In this document: positions 15,625 to 23,483 of the stretch, piece after piece
Position numbering within the stretch: position 1 is the stretch's first letter
How the letters are laid out: each line of letters starts with the position of its first letter
Source of the DNA: Burkholderiaceae bacterium
GTDB taxonomy: Bacteria > Pseudomonadota > Gammaproteobacteria > Burkholderiales > Burkholderiaceae_C
Length of the DNA: 34,181 nucleotides
Assembly (NCBI GenBank): GCA_019234815.1
Contig: JAFALA010000029.1
Span: 1 to 34,181 of the forward strand
Direction of reading: 5' to 3'
Notes under the pieces: generated by a model
What the model was told of the DNA's origin: nothing
Database searches by the model: none
The model's input: the letters and a program-made list of their open reading frames with translations, nothing else
Position numbers and translations under genes: made by a program

Positions 15625-16542
15625 ATGCAAGCACTCTATGACGTGCCGGCCCCGGCCAAGCTCAATCTCTTCCTGCACGTGGTCGGCAAGCGGCCCGACG
15701 GCTACCACCTGCTGCAATCGCTCTTCACCCTGGTCGACTGGGCCGACACCCTGCATTTTGAAAAGCGCAGCGACGGCCTGCTGCAACGTCACGACCAGGG
15801 CGACGCCCTGCCGCCGGACGACCTGTGCCTGCGCGCCGCGCGCCTGCTGCAGCAGCACGGCGCCTGCCCGCTGGGCGCGGACATCCACATCGAAAAGCGC
15901 CTGCCCTCGGGCGCCGGCATGGGCGGCGGCTCGTCGGACGCCGCCTCCACCTTGCTGGCCTTGAACCGCCTCTGGGGCCTGGACCTGCCGCGCCAGCAGC
16001 TGCTGGCGCTGGGCCTGCAGCTCGGCGCCGACGTGCCCTTCTTCATCGGCGGCAGCCCCGCCTTCGTCGAAGGCATAGGCGAAATCCTGACACCGGTGAC
16101 GCTGCCAAGCAGGCGTTTCGCCATCGTCAAACCCTCAGCCAGCATCCCGACCGCCAAGATTTTTTCAAGCCCGATGTTGCAGCGGTCTGAAAGTATGGTT
16201 ATAGTAGAGGGCTTCGCAGGAAACGAATCGCTGCAGTTGTCAAAGACAACACAATTTGCGCAAATTGGTTTCGGTAGGAACGATTTGCAGAAGGCAGCGG
16301 AAGCGGAATGCGTTGAAGTGAGCAAGGCGCTTGCAGCGCTTGAGGCCAGATTCGGCAACAGCCGGATGACGGGCTCGGGCAGTGCAGTGTTCGCCGAACT
16401 CAGTGAAACGATAACTGCAAGAATTCAAGTCGGCGTGTCGAATCAACCCAAAGCGACACTGGAGGATCTTCCTCCGGGATGGGTTGGCAAGATCTGCCGC
16501 AGTCTGGAGCTTCACCCCTTGCGCGATTGGGCGCGGGACTGA
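15625..16542 (+). CDS. ispE: 4-diphosphocytidyl-2-C-methyl-D-erythritol kinase
   Basis: A 305-residue GHMP kinase of the non-mevalonate (MEP) isoprenoid pathway; it phosphorylates CDP-ME at the 2-hydroxyl. The start APAKLNLFLHVVGKRPDGYH (10-28) includes the conserved Lys and the substrate-binding HxxG-type region. The ATP loop PSGAGMGGGSSDAAS lies at 94-108. LGADVPFFIGGSP and the C-terminal RMTGSGSAVFAEL complete the GHMP motifs. The first half is very GC-rich, but from about 16141 the GC drops to about 50 percent by hand count (30, 28 and 30 of 60 in the three lines from 16141), with codons such as ATA, GTA and ACA that are rare in neighbours. All motifs remain intact. tRNA-Gln follows 51 bp downstream. 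Confidence 0.97.
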   Translation: MQALYDVPAPAKLNLFLHVVGKRPDGYHLLQSLFTLVDWADTLHFEKRSDGLLQRHDQGDALPPDDLCLRAARLLQQHGACPLGADIHIEKRLPSGAGMGGGSSDAASTLLALNRLWGLDLPRQQLLALGLQLGADVPFFIGGSPAFVEGIGEILTPVTLPSRRFAIVKPSASIPTAKIFSSPMLQRSESMVIVEGFAGNESLQLSKTTQFAQIGFGRNDLQKAAEAECVEVSKALAALEARFGNSRMTGSGSAVFAELSETITARIQVGVSNQPKATLEDLPPGWVGKICRSLELHPLRDWARD

Positions 16543-16593
16543 AATTCCGGATGTTGCAAGTTGATGGGGCGCTGCAGTCTTGCAGGGTCCTGT

Positions 16594-16670
16594 GTAGGGG
16601 AGTCGCCAAGTTGGTCAAGGCATCGGATTTTGATTCCGACATGCGAGGGTTCGAGTCCTTCCTCCCCTGC
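16594..16670 (+). tRNA. tRNA-Gln (TTG)
   Basis: A 77-nt cloverleaf. The acceptor is AGGGGAG/CTCCCCT, the anticodon stem TCGGA/TCCGA with loop TTTTGAT (anticodon TTG), and the T arm GAGGG-TTCGAGT-CCTTC, with encoded CCA. It sits between ispE and prs, a placement common in beta- and gammaproteobacteria, and is likely processed from their shared transcript. No separate promoter is evident in the 51 bp before it. Confidence 0.97.
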
Positions 16671-16742
16671 CAAAGTTTTTGAGTTCTGTTCTTCCCGGAC
16701 CCCATGGGCTGGCCCCGGGGCCATTGACACAAAGGATGGCCC

Positions 16743-17705
16743 GTGCTGACCAATACCGTCCTCTTCACCGGCAACGCCAACCCGGTGCTCTCCCAGGAAA
16801 TCGCCACGAGCTTGGGCGCCGAGCTCGGCAAGGCCGTGGTCGGCCGCTTCTCCGACGGTGAAGTCACGGTCGAGATCCAGCAGAACGTTCGCGCCCGCGA
16901 CGTGTTCGTGATCCAGCCGACCTGCGCGCCCACCAACGAAAACCTGATGGAACTGCTCATCATGGTGGATGCCCTGAAGCGCGCCAGCGTGCGCCGCATC
17001 ACCGCCGTGATTCCCTACTTCGGCTACGCCCGACAGGACCGCCGTCCGCGCTCCACCCGCGTGCCGATCTCGGCCAAGGTGGTCGCCGACCTGCTGGAAA
17101 CCGTGGGCGTCAACCGCGTCCTGACCATGGACCTGCACGCCGACCAGATCCAGGGCTTCTTCGACATTCCGGTCGACAACATCTACGCCTCGCCGGTGCT
17201 GCTGTCCGACCTGAAGGCGCGCAATTACGCCGACCTGGTGGTGGTCAGCCCCGACGTCGGCGGCGTGGTGCGCGCCCGCGCGCTGGCCAAGCAACTGGGC
17301 TGCGACCTGGCGATCATCGACAAGCGCCGCCCCGCAGCCAATGTGTCCGAAGTGATGCACGTGATCGGCGAGATCGACGGCCGCAACTGCGTGATTATGG
17401 ACGACATGATCGACACCGCCGGCACCCTGGTCAAAGCGGCCGAGGTACTGAAGGACCGCGGCGCCAAGAGCGTGTTTGCCTATTGCACCCACCCCATCCT
17501 GTCGGGCCCGGCGATCGACCGCATTTCCGGGTCGCACCTGGACGAGGTGGTCATCACCAACACCATTCCGCTCAACGATGCCGCCAAGGCCTGCAAGAAG
17601 ATCCGCCAGCTGTCGGTGGCCTTCCTGTTTGCCGAAACGATCCGCCGCATTTCGGACGGCGAGTCGGTCACTTCATTGTTTGCGGAGCAGAACAACAACT
17701 TCTAA
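16743..17705 (+). CDS. prs: Ribose-phosphate pyrophosphokinase (PRPP synthetase)
   Basis: A 320-residue cytosolic enzyme making PRPP from ribose-5-phosphate and ATP, the precursor of purines, pyrimidines, His, Trp and NAD. The N-terminal [14 protein letters not shown], the flexible loop [24 protein letters not shown], [15 protein letters not shown] and the PRPP-binding DDMIDTAGT are all intact. The start is GTG 16743 with AAAGGA six bases upstream; the nearby ATG at 16736 is out of frame. It ends AEQNNNF-TAA, and a second AEQNNNF-TGA coding remnant lies 40 bp downstream (17746-17769). The base composition is normal for the window, unlike the 3' half of ispE upstream. Confidence 0.98.
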   Translation: MLTNTVLFTGNANPVLSQEIATSLGAELGKAVVGRFSDGEVTVEIQQNVRARDVFVIQPTCAPTNENLMELLIMVDALKRASVRRITAVIPYFGYARQDRRPRSTRVPISAKVVADLLETVGVNRVLTMDLHADQIQGFFDIPVDNIYASPVLLSDLKARNYADLVVVSPDVGGVVRARALAKQLGCDLAIIDKRRPAANVSEVMHVIGEIDGRNCVIMDDMIDTAGTLVKAAEVLKDRGAKSVFAYCTHPILSGPAIDRISGSHLDEVVITNTIPLNDAAKACKKIRQLSVAFLFAETIRRISDGESVTSLFAEQNNNF

Positions 17706-17745
17706 CCAGATCTGCTAGGCAGCACCTCACGGCGTCTGCCAATCT

Positions 17746-17769
17746 GCCGAGCAAAACAACAATTTCTGA
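17746..17769 (+). pseudogene. Remnant of a second prs 3' end
   Basis: These 24 bases translate as AEQNNNF-stop, identical in protein to the true prs terminus at 17682-17705. The two copies match at 20 of 24 positions. All four differences are silent: three third-codon changes (GCG/GCC, CAG/CAA, AAC/AAT) and TAA versus TGA. No similarity upstream of the Ala codon is visible. It looks like the tail of a diverged prs allele left after recombination, not a functional gene. Confidence 0.6.
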
Positions 17770-17816
17770 TCTCGAGGCCTGCAGCGCTGGCAACAGCGAG
17801 GCAGGTTTCGGTAGCC

Positions 17817-17836
17817 CAGCCGAAAGGCTGATTTTT
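17817..17836 (+). terminator. Rho-independent terminator between prs and rplY
   Basis: CAGCC-GAAA-GGCTG is a perfect 5 bp stem with a GAAA tetraloop, followed by ATTTTT. It lies 111 bp after the prs stop and 46 bp before the rplY start, so it would end the ispE–prs transcript or attenuate read-through into rplY. Confidence 0.6.
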
Positions 17837-17882
17837 CAGTGGCGCCTGGTCGCGGGATGCCACGTCCATTTTGGAGTCTGTT

Positions 17883-18509
17883 ATGAAATTCGTCGCTTTT
17901 GAGCGCAAGTTGCAGGGGACCGGAGCGAGCCGCCGCCTGCGTATCGCTGGCAAGGTGCCTGGCATTGTCTACGGTGCCGGCGAGCCCGCCAACATCGAGC
18001 TGGACCACAACGCGCTGTTCCACGCCATGAAGAAGGAAGCCTTCCACAGCACCATCCTCGAGATGGAACTGAACGGCGCCGTCTCCCAGGTGCTGCTGCG
18101 TGACTACCAGATGCACCCGTACAAGCCGCAAGTCCTGCACGTGGACTTCCAGCGCGTCGATGCCACCACCAAGATCACCAAGAAGGTGCCGCTGCACTTC
18201 ATCAACGAAGAACAGTCGCCCGCCGTCAAGACCGACCATGGCACCGTCAACCACGTGGTGACCGAGCTGGCCATCACCTGCCTGGCGCAGCAGCTGCCCG
18301 AGTTCATCGAAGTCGACCTGTCGGGTCTGACCATGGGCCACTCGGTGCACGTGAACGACCTGAAGCTGGCCGACCACATCAAGGTCGTGACCCACGGCAA
18401 GCCCAACCCCGTGTTGGCCACCCCCGTGCCGCCGGTTGCTGAAGAAATCGTCGTCGCCGCAGCACCTGCTGCCGAAGCCCCCAAGGGCAAGGGCAAGGGC
18501 AAGAAGTAA
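17883..18509 (+). CDS. rplY: 50S ribosomal protein L25 (Ctc/TL5 type)
   Basis: A 208-residue ribosomal protein that binds 5S rRNA in the large subunit. The N-terminal L25 domain (about 1-92: [47 protein letters not shown]) is followed by the TL5/Ctc C-terminal beta domain (about 98-185: [34 protein letters not shown]). A short Ala-rich, then KGKGKGKK tail follows. The two-domain form is usual in betaproteobacteria, unlike the short E. coli L25. ATG 17883 is preceded by GGAG and matches the family N-terminus; a TTG 12 bases earlier is in frame but less likely. A strong terminator follows at 18548. Confidence 0.98.
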   Translation: MKFVAFERKLQGTGASRRLRIAGKVPGIVYGAGEPANIELDHNALFHAMKKEAFHSTILEMELNGAVSQVLLRDYQMHPYKPQVLHVDFQRVDATTKITKKVPLHFINEEQSPAVKTDHGTVNHVVTELAITCLAQQLPEFIEVDLSGLTMGHSVHVNDLKLADHIKVVTHGKPNPVLATPVPPVAEEIVVAAAPAAEAPKGKGKGKK

Positions 18510-18547
18510 TTCTTGACATCGCTCTCGACGCTGCACAGCGTCCAGCC

Positions 18548-18572
18548 AAGCCCCGCTTCCGCGGGGCTTTTT
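18548..18572 (+). terminator. Rho-independent terminator after rplY
   Basis: AAGCCCCGC-TTCC-GCGGGGCTT is a 9 bp perfect stem with a four-base loop, and the T run continues to 18572. It ends 25 bp before the pth start, so pth probably has its own promoter or depends on read-through. Confidence 0.85.
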
Positions 18573-18597
18573 CATGGGCCAGCGGATAATCCTCCTC

Positions 18598-19239
18598 ATG
18601 ATTCGACTGTTTGTTGGCCTGGGCAACCCGGGCGCCGAATACGAAGACACCCGCCACAACGCCGGCTTCTGGTGGGTCGATGCGCTGGGCCGCAAGCTGG
18701 GCGCGAGCCTGCAGGCCGAGCGCAGCTACTTCGGCCTGGCCGCGCGCGTCAACAGCGCGCCCGGCGCCGCAGGCCCGATCTGGCTGCTGCAGCCCATGAC
18801 CTACATGAACCTCTCGGGCAAGTCGGTGGCGGCGCTGGCGCGCTTCTTCAAGATCGCGCCCGACGAGATCCTGGCCATCCACGACGAGCTCGACCTGGAG
18901 CCCGGCCAGATGAAGCTCAAGCAGGGCGGCAGTGCCGCGGGCCACAACGGCCTCAAGGACATGCAGGCCCAGCTCGGCTCGCCCAACTTCTGGCGCCTGC
19001 GCCTAGGCATCGGCCATCCGGGCCACAAGGGCGAAGTGGCCGGCTACGTGCTGCGCAAACCGCCATTGAACGAACGCCAGGCCGTGGAAGACTGCATCGC
19101 CAAGTCCATGGATGCCGTCGAACATATGCTCAAGGGCGAGATGGACAAGGCCTTGATGAAGATCCACGCCAAGCCGCCGCGGCCCAAGCCACCTCGGCCC
19201 GCGCCTGAGACATCCCCTGCCACACCTGGAGCCGACTGA
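18598..19239 (+). CDS. pth: Peptidyl-tRNA hydrolase
   Basis: A 213-residue cytosolic enzyme that frees tRNA from prematurely released peptidyl-tRNA. Key residues are at the positions expected from E. coli Pth: N10 in GLGNPG, catalytic H20 in DTRHNAGF, N71 in [11 protein letters not shown]96 in IHDELDL and N117 in [10 protein letters not shown]. The C-terminal 25 residues are rich in Pro, Lys and Arg ([16 protein letters not shown]), an extension beyond the E. coli enzyme. ATG 18598 fits the family start; ATG 18574 is in frame but lies at the edge of the rplY terminator. The rplY–pth pair is widely conserved. The next gene starts one base after its stop. Confidence 0.97.
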   Translation: MIRLFVGLGNPGAEYEDTRHNAGFWWVDALGRKLGASLQAERSYFGLAARVNSAPGAAGPIWLLQPMTYMNLSGKSVAALARFFKIAPDEILAIHDELDLEPGQMKLKQGGSAAGHNGLKDMQAQLGSPNFWRLRLGIGHPGHKGEVAGYVLRKPPLNERQAVEDCIAKSMDAVEHMLKGEMDKALMKIHAKPPRPKPPRPAPETSPATPGAD

Positions 19240-19240
19240 C

Positions 19241-19735
19241 ATGCGTCAACCTCTTCCCGGCCATTTGCTGTTCCTGGTACTCGCAGCAAACATGGCCTGG
19301 ACGGAGGTGCTGGCCCAGGAACAGAGCCCCGTCGTGGACGACGGGGCCGCGCTCAAGCAAATCACCATCTACCGCTGCGGCGATCCAGCGCAGACGCTGC
19401 AGGACCGCCCCTGCGTCAAACCCGGGCCCTCGGCCAGCGCCAGCCTCAGCTACGACCAGCCCTCCGACGCATCGCGCCGCGACGCGCAGTCGCGCACCAA
19501 GGCTCAGGCCGAGCTGGCCGACAAGCTGGAGGCCGACCGCCTGCGGCGCGAAGCCGCGCAAGGAAGCGCAGCCCAGCAACCTGTCATCATCAATCCCATG
19601 TCGCCGCAACCCGATGTGATCGTGCTGCGCGCACCCAAGCGCAGGCCGGACAGGCCGGCGCAACTGCCGCGCTACGTCGGCCCGCCCGCCAGCGCCCCCA
19701 GCAAGGCGCCGCCGCCCAAACGAGGCCGCCCTTGA
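19241..19735 (+). CDS. Small secreted protein of unknown function (DUF4124-like)
   Basis: A 164-residue protein with an N-terminal signal peptide (hydrophobic core about 8-20, likely cleavage near VLAQ at 23-26). The mature part starts with TIYRCGDPAQTLQDRPC (about 42-58), a Cys pair in a YRC...PC arrangement like DUF4124-type periplasmic proteins. A Lys/Glu/Ala-rich helical stretch (about 86-110) and a Pro/Arg-rich basic tail follow. No enzymatic motif is visible. It starts one base after the pth stop, so the two are probably co-transcribed. It ends 9 bp before the putative promoter of the B12 operon. Function unknown; a role at the cell envelope is the most that can be inferred. Confidence 0.75.
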   Translation: MRQPLPGHLLFLVLAANMAWTEVLAQEQSPVVDDGAALKQITIYRCGDPAQTLQDRPCVKPGPSASASLSYDQPSDASRRDAQSRTKAQAELADKLEADRLRREAAQGSAAQQPVIINPMSPQPDVIVLRAPKRRPDRPAQLPRYVGPPASAPSKAPPPKRGRP

Positions 19736-19743
19736 GCTGCCGC

Positions 19744-19749
19744 TAGAAT
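19744..19749 (+). promoter_or_regulatory. Candidate -10 element of the B12 operon
   Basis: TAGAAT lies 11 bp before the first paired base of the cobalamin riboswitch (19760), where a -10 element should be. No good -35 is seen at 16-18 bp, so the promoter may be activator-dependent or weak. Confidence 0.35.
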
Positions 19750-19759
19750 GGCGACCGTT

Positions 19760-19978
19760 GGTGCTCGCACAGGCATTGCGCCTGGGCAGTTAAACGGGAA
19801 TCAGAAGGGTCCGCGCCTCCGGTGCTGATCCAACCTGAGCTGTCCCCGCAACGGTAAGTGGACGGAGCGCTCGCGCTCCAGGCGCTGCACGGCAATCCAC
19901 TGGAATCTTTCGGATTCTGGGAAGGATGCAGCGGCCAGGTCCGCCAGCCCGGATACCGGCCAACAGGTGACGAGCGCT
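19760..19978 (+). ncRNA. Adenosylcobalamin riboswitch aptamer
   Basis: The 219-nt element carries the conserved core blocks of cobalamin riboswitches in order: TAAACGGGAA (19791-19800), GCTGTCCCCGCAACGGTAAG (19839-19858), and the B12-box region GCCAGGTCCGCCAGCCCGG (19934-19952) with ATACCGGCC. The closing P1 stem can be drawn as GGTGCTCG (19760-19767) with CGAGCGCT (19971-19978), eight pairs including wobbles. It precedes btuB and the whole cob operon, which it should switch off when adenosylcobalamin is abundant. Two hairpins follow (19981-20007 and 20012-20033) and probably form the expression platform. Confidence 0.96.
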
Positions 19979-19980
19979 CG

Positions 19981-20007
19981 AGGCGCCCGTCGTGACCACG
20001 GGCGCCT
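19981..20007 (+). promoter_or_regulatory. Hairpin after the riboswitch, possible antiterminator or platform stem
   Basis: AGGCGCCCGT and ACGGGCGCCT form a perfect 10 bp stem around the 7-nt loop CGTGACC. It begins two bases after the aptamer P1 stem, and GAGCGCTC at the junction could pair alternatively with P1. It is the strongest hairpin between aptamer and gene and is likely part of the switch. Confidence 0.6.
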
Positions 20008-20011
20008 GCGG

Positions 20012-20041
20012 GGAAGCGGGCACCTGGGCTTCCGTTTCTTC
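20012..20041 (+). terminator. Candidate terminator hairpin in riboswitch leader
   Basis: GGAAGC (20012-20017) and GCTTCC (20028-20033) form a 6 bp stem with a 10-nt loop, followed by GTTTCTTCC. The T tract is broken, so termination may be weak. The alternative is control of ribosome access, as btuB starts at 20051, only 17 bases after the stem, without a clear Shine-Dalgarno sequence. Confidence 0.4.
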
Positions 20042-20050
20042 CATCCATTC

Positions 20051-21985
20051 ATGAAAAGCTCGATCCGACGCGCAACGCGTCCCCACGCAAGTGCCATCGC
20101 GCCTTGCGCCCTTCCCTTTGCCCTGGCTGCTTTCAGCCTTCTGATGTCCGACGCGGTGCAGGCGCAGGTCGCCAGCAGCGCCGCGCTCGGCACGGTGGTG
20201 GTCACCGCCACCCGCAGCCCCATGCAAGCCGCCGAATTGACGTCCGATGTGCTCGTCATCACCCGCGAAGACATCCTGAGCCAGACCGGCATCGGCGATA
20301 TCGCCGACCTGCTGCGCAACAGCGGCGCCGTGGAGTTCGCCCGCACCGGCAGCCCCGGCCAGCCGACGTCCATCTTCATCCGCGGCGCCAATTCCGAGCA
20401 CACGCTGGTGATGATCGACGGCGTGCGCCTGGACAGCCAGTCGATTTCCGGCGGCGCGCTGTGGGAATCGATTCCGCTCAACCAGATCGACCACGTCGAG
20501 GTCGTCAAGGGACCGTCCAGCGCGCTTTACGGCTCCGACGCCATCGGCGGCGTGATCCAGATCTTCACCCTCAAGGGCACCGGTGCGCCCGAGGTGGAGC
20601 TGGGCGTGGCCGGCGGCAGCCTGGGCACGGCCAGCATGGACGGCAATGTGCGCGGCAAGACCGGCATCCTCGACTACGCGCTGGCCGCCAGCACCGCGCA
20701 CAGCGATGGCATGCTGCTCTCGCCCAATCCCAGCAGCCCCTACTACAGCCCGGACCGCGCGCCCTATCAAAAGCACAGCTGGAGCGCCCGCCTGGGTGCC
20801 CAGCTTGACGCCGCCGACCGGATTGAATTCATCAGCCTGGCCAGCCATCTGAATGCCGACTTCAACACCGGCTTCCCGCCGCCCTATGAAGCGGCTGACC
20901 TGGAGGACATCTCCACCGAAAAACTGAGCTGGAGCCGCCGCTGGTCCGCCGCGCTGAACACGCAGCTCAGCGTCGGCCAATCCGACACGCGCAACAGCTT
21001 CCCGATCTTCGCCTACCAGTCCGAGACACGGGTTCGCAGCTACGCGCTGGAAGGCAGCTACGCGCTCGCAGCCCATCAGCAGCTGCTGTTCGTGCTGGAG
21101 CGCCGCGAAGACCGGCTCAACAGCTCCGACATCGCCGGCACCGGCATCGGCCAGCGCAATGAGAACGGCGCCGCGCTGGGCTATGTCTGGAGCAGCGGCC
21201 CGCTGGACGTGCAGGCGCACGCGCGGCACGACCAGGACAGCGAGTTCGGCGGCGTCAACACCGGCAACCTCGGCCTGGGCTACAAGCTCAGCCCGAACCT
21301 GAAGCTGATCGGCTCCGTCAGCAACGCCTTCCGCGCGCCGACCCTGGACGAAAACCTGGGCAGCTCCGGCCCCCTGAGCCTGCCCGGCGGCACCTCCCTG
21401 CTGGCCGAAACCAGCCACAACAGCGAGGTCGGGCTGAAGTATGCCGACAGCCATGCCGAATGGTCGGTCATTGCCTTCCGCAACAAGGTCGAGAACCTGA
21501 TCAACTTCAGCGCCAGCACCGACAGCTGCGCCAGCTTTGCCGCCTTCGGCGGCTGCTACGGCAATGTGCAGGAAGCCCGGCTCCAGGGTCTGAGCTTCAG
21601 CGGCGCGCTGCAATGGGACAAGCTCCACCTGAGCGGCAACCTGAACCTGCAGGCCCCCAAGGACCTGAGCACCGGCCTGCTGCTGCCCCGCCGTGCCCGT
21701 GAATTCGGCGCCCTGCGCGCCGAAACCCAGCTGCAAGGGTGGGAGCTGGGCTCCACGCTGCAATTCGCCGGCCGCCGCTACGACGACGCCGCCAACACCA
21801 TGGAGATGGGCGGCTACGCGCTGCTGAACATCGACGCCGGCTATCGGCTGAACCGCGACTTGAAGCTGCAGCTCAACCTCGACAACGCCTTCAACCGTGC
21901 CTACCAGACCGCCTACAACTACAACCAGCTGCCGCGCACGCTGATGGTGGGCCTGCGCTACACCCCGGCGATCCCGGCGTTCTGA
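20051..21985 (+). CDS. btuB: TonB-dependent vitamin B12 receptor BtuB
   Basis: A 644-residue outer-membrane receptor importing cobalamin with TonB energy. The signal peptide ends near AVQAQ (35-39). A TonB-box-like GTVVVTATRS (47-56) is followed by the plug domain (about 60-175: IADLLRNSGAVEF, IFIRGANSEHTLVMIDGVRL, IDHVEVVKGPSSALYGSDAIGGVIQIFT). The remainder is a 22-strand-type barrel, ending in MVGLRYTPAIPAF with the terminal aromatic residue typical of BAM substrates. Identification as BtuB rests on the B12 riboswitch directly upstream and btuFCD downstream. The start at 20051 gives a proper signal peptide; an in-frame GTG at 19967 lies inside the riboswitch. It is the first gene of the operon; cobU follows after 8 bp. 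Confidence 0.96.
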   Translation: MKSSIRRATRPHASAIAPCALPFALAAFSLLMSDAVQAQVASSAALGTVVVTATRSPMQAAELTSDVLVITREDILSQTGIGDIADLLRNSGAVEFARTGSPGQPTSIFIRGANSEHTLVMIDGVRLDSQSISGGALWESIPLNQIDHVEVVKGPSSALYGSDAIGGVIQIFTLKGTGAPEVELGVAGGSLGTASMDGNVRGKTGILDYALAASTAHSDGMLLSPNPSSPYYSPDRAPYQKHSWSARLGAQLDAADRIEFISLASHLNADFNTGFPPPYEAADLEDISTEKLSWSRRWSAALNTQLSVGQSDTRNSFPIFAYQSETRVRSYALEGSYALAAHQQLLFVLERREDRLNSSDIAGTGIGQRNENGAALGYVWSSGPLDVQAHARHDQDSEFGGVNTGNLGLGYKLSPNLKLIGSVSNAFRAPTLDENLGSSGPLSLPGGTSLLAETSHNSEVGLKYADSHAEWSVIAFRNKVENLINFSASTDSCASFAAFGGCYGNVQEARLQGLSFSGALQWDKLHLSGNLNLQAPKDLSTGLLLPRRAREFGALRAETQLQGWELGSTLQFAGRRYDDAANTMEMGGYALLNIDAGYRLNRDLKLQLNLDNAFNRAYQTAYNYNQLPRTLMVGLRYTPAIPAF

Positions 21986-21993
21986 GGCTGACC

Positions 21994-22542
21994 ATGCAGG
22001 CACACCATCTCATCGTCGGCGGCCAGCGCAGCGGCAAGACGCGCCAGGCCCAGGCCCTGGCCCTCCGGTGGCTCCAGCAGGCGCCGGGCCATGAAGTCAC
22101 GGTGATCGCCACCGCCCTGGCGGCCGATGACGAGATGCGCCAGCGCATCGCTCGCCACCAGGCCGATCGGCCGGCGGGCTTTGCCACCGTGGAAACGCCG
22201 CGCGAACTGTGCGCCAGCCTGCGGGCCCTGGCCGCGCCGCAACGCCTGCTGCTGGTCGACTGCCTGACGCTGTGGCTGACCAACTGGCTGATGCCGGCCG
22301 AGGGTCCGCCCGACCGCTCGGCCTGGCAGATGGAGCTGGACGCCCTGCTGGCGGCCCTGCCGACCTTGAGCTCGCCAGTGGTCTTCGTCTCCAACGAGGT
22401 CGGCTGGGGCGTCTCCCCGCTGGGCCGCGAGGTGCGTGAATTCGTCGACGAACTCGGACGATTGAACCAGGCCGTCGCCGCACAATGCAAGCAGCTGACC
22501 CTGATGGTGGCCGGCCAACCCTGGACCCGGGACATCGCATGA
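21994..22542 (+). CDS. cobU: Adenosylcobinamide kinase / adenosylcobinamide-phosphate guanylyltransferase
   Basis: A 182-residue bifunctional enzyme (CobU/CobP) that phosphorylates adenosylcobinamide and attaches GMP, giving AdoCbi-GDP. The P-loop is GGQRSGKT (9-16). Other family blocks are VTVIATALAADDEMRQRIARHQADRP (the nucleotide-binding region containing the guanylylated His), LLVDCLTLWLTNWL (Walker B-like) and FVSNEVGWGVSPLGREVREFVDELGRLNQAVA. ATG 21994 has GAGG upstream. Its stop overlaps the btuF start by 4 bp (ATGA). The cobalamin synthase CobS that uses its product is not encoded in this window. Confidence 0.96.
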   Translation: MQAHHLIVGGQRSGKTRQAQALALRWLQQAPGHEVTVIATALAADDEMRQRIARHQADRPAGFATVETPRELCASLRALAAPQRLLLVDCLTLWLTNWLMPAEGPPDRSAWQMELDALLAALPTLSSPVVFVSNEVGWGVSPLGREVREFVDELGRLNQAVAAQCKQLTLMVAGQPWTRDIA

Positions 22543-23483
22543 CCCTGCCGACCTTCTCGAACGCCCATCGCCTTGCCATTCAACTTGCCCTTCGCCTCGC
22601 CCTTGGCGCGATCCCCGGCCTGCTGCTCTGGAGCGCCCAGGCCGCGCCCGTCAAGGTCGCGGACGTCCAGGGCCACGTGCTGCAATGGGACGCGCCGCCC
22701 CGGCGCATCGTCAGCCTGATGCCCTCGCTGACCGAATCGATCTGCGCGCTGGGCGCCTGCGACCGGCTGGTGGGCGTGGACCGCTACTCCAACTACCCGG
22801 CGCAGGTGAACCAGCTGCCCAAGCTCGGCGGCATTGACGACACGCAGGTGGAGACCATTGTGGCGCTGCGGCCCGACGTGGTGGTCGTGACGCCCTACTC
22901 GCGCGTGCAGGACCGGCTGAGCGCCCTGGGCCTCAAGGTGCTGGTGCTCGAGACCCGCAGCCAGGAAGACGTGCAGCGCGGCTTCCAGACCCTGGGCCAG
23001 ATGCTGGCCGTGCCCGACGCCCTGCAGGTCTGGCACCGCATCGAGGCCGACATGAACGCCAAGGCCGCCGACGTGCCCGCCTCGCTGCGCGGCATGCGGG
23101 TGTATTTCGAGGTCGACAGCGCGCCCTACGCGGCGGGCGAGTCTTCGTTCATCGGCGAGATCCTGGGCCAGCTCGGGCTGCGCAACGTCGTCGGCAGGGA
23201 GCTGGGGCCCTTCCCCAAGCTGAACCCTGAATTCGTGGTGCGCGCCAACCCGCAGATCATCATGGTCGGGCAGCGCAATGTGGGCGGCATGGACGGCCGC
23301 CCGGGCTGGCGCGGCATAGACGCCCTGCAGGCGCAAAGGCTGTGCGTGTTCGCGCCCGAGGAATCCGAGCTGATCACCCGCCCCGGCCCCCGCATGGCCG
23401 AGGCGGCCGGCTTGATCGTGCAATGCCTGCGCCGCCTGGACCCCGCGGCGCCAGGCCCGGGCAAGACCCGTCCCCGTTCATGA
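22539..23483 (+). CDS. btuF: Periplasmic cobalamin-binding protein BtuF
   Basis: A 314-residue substrate-binding protein of the BtuFCD ABC importer. The signal peptide core is about 12-32 (ending WSAQAAP). The mature protein has the two-lobe metal/vitamin-binding fold: RRIVSLMPSLTESICALGACDRLVGVDRYSNYP, LPKLGGIDDTQVETIVALRPDVVV in the first lobe, and GESSFIGEILGQLGLRNVVG and NPQIIMVGQRN in the second. The single-lobe linker helix lies near 145-180. It overlaps cobU by 4 bp at the start and btuC by 4 bp at the end. The final residues (PAAPGPGKTRPRS) are low-complexity and probably non-essential. Confidence 0.95.
   Translation: MTLPTFSNAHRLAIQLALRLALGAIPGLLLWSAQAAPVKVADVQGHVLQWDAPPRRIVSLMPSLTESICALGACDRLVGVDRYSNYPAQVNQLPKLGGIDDTQVETIVALRPDVVVVTPYSRVQDRLSALGLKVLVLETRSQEDVQRGFQTLGQMLAVPDALQVWHRIEADMNAKAADVPASLRGMRVYFEVDSAPYAAGESSFIGEILGQLGLRNVVGRELGPFPKLNPEFVVRANPQIIMVGQRNVGGMDGRPGWRGIDALQAQRLCVFAPEESELITRPGPRMAEAAGLIVQCLRRLDPAAPGPGKTRPRS

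Noticed and set aside
16711..16722. GGCCCCGGGGCC palindrome before prs as a regulatory site
   Set aside because: A 12 bp all-GC palindrome is expected fairly often at this composition, and no T run or matching partner is present.
16724..16729. TTGACA as a -35 element for prs
   Set aside because: A matching -10 would fall inside the prs coding region, and the hexamer lies directly before the ribosome-binding site.
19790..22003. Very long open frame on the minus strand (737 codons) opposite the riboswitch and btuB
   Set aside because: It is antisense to a motif-complete BtuB and a conserved riboswitch. Its translation is a low-complexity Gly/Ala/Val/Gln/His mix typical of GC-rich shadow frames.
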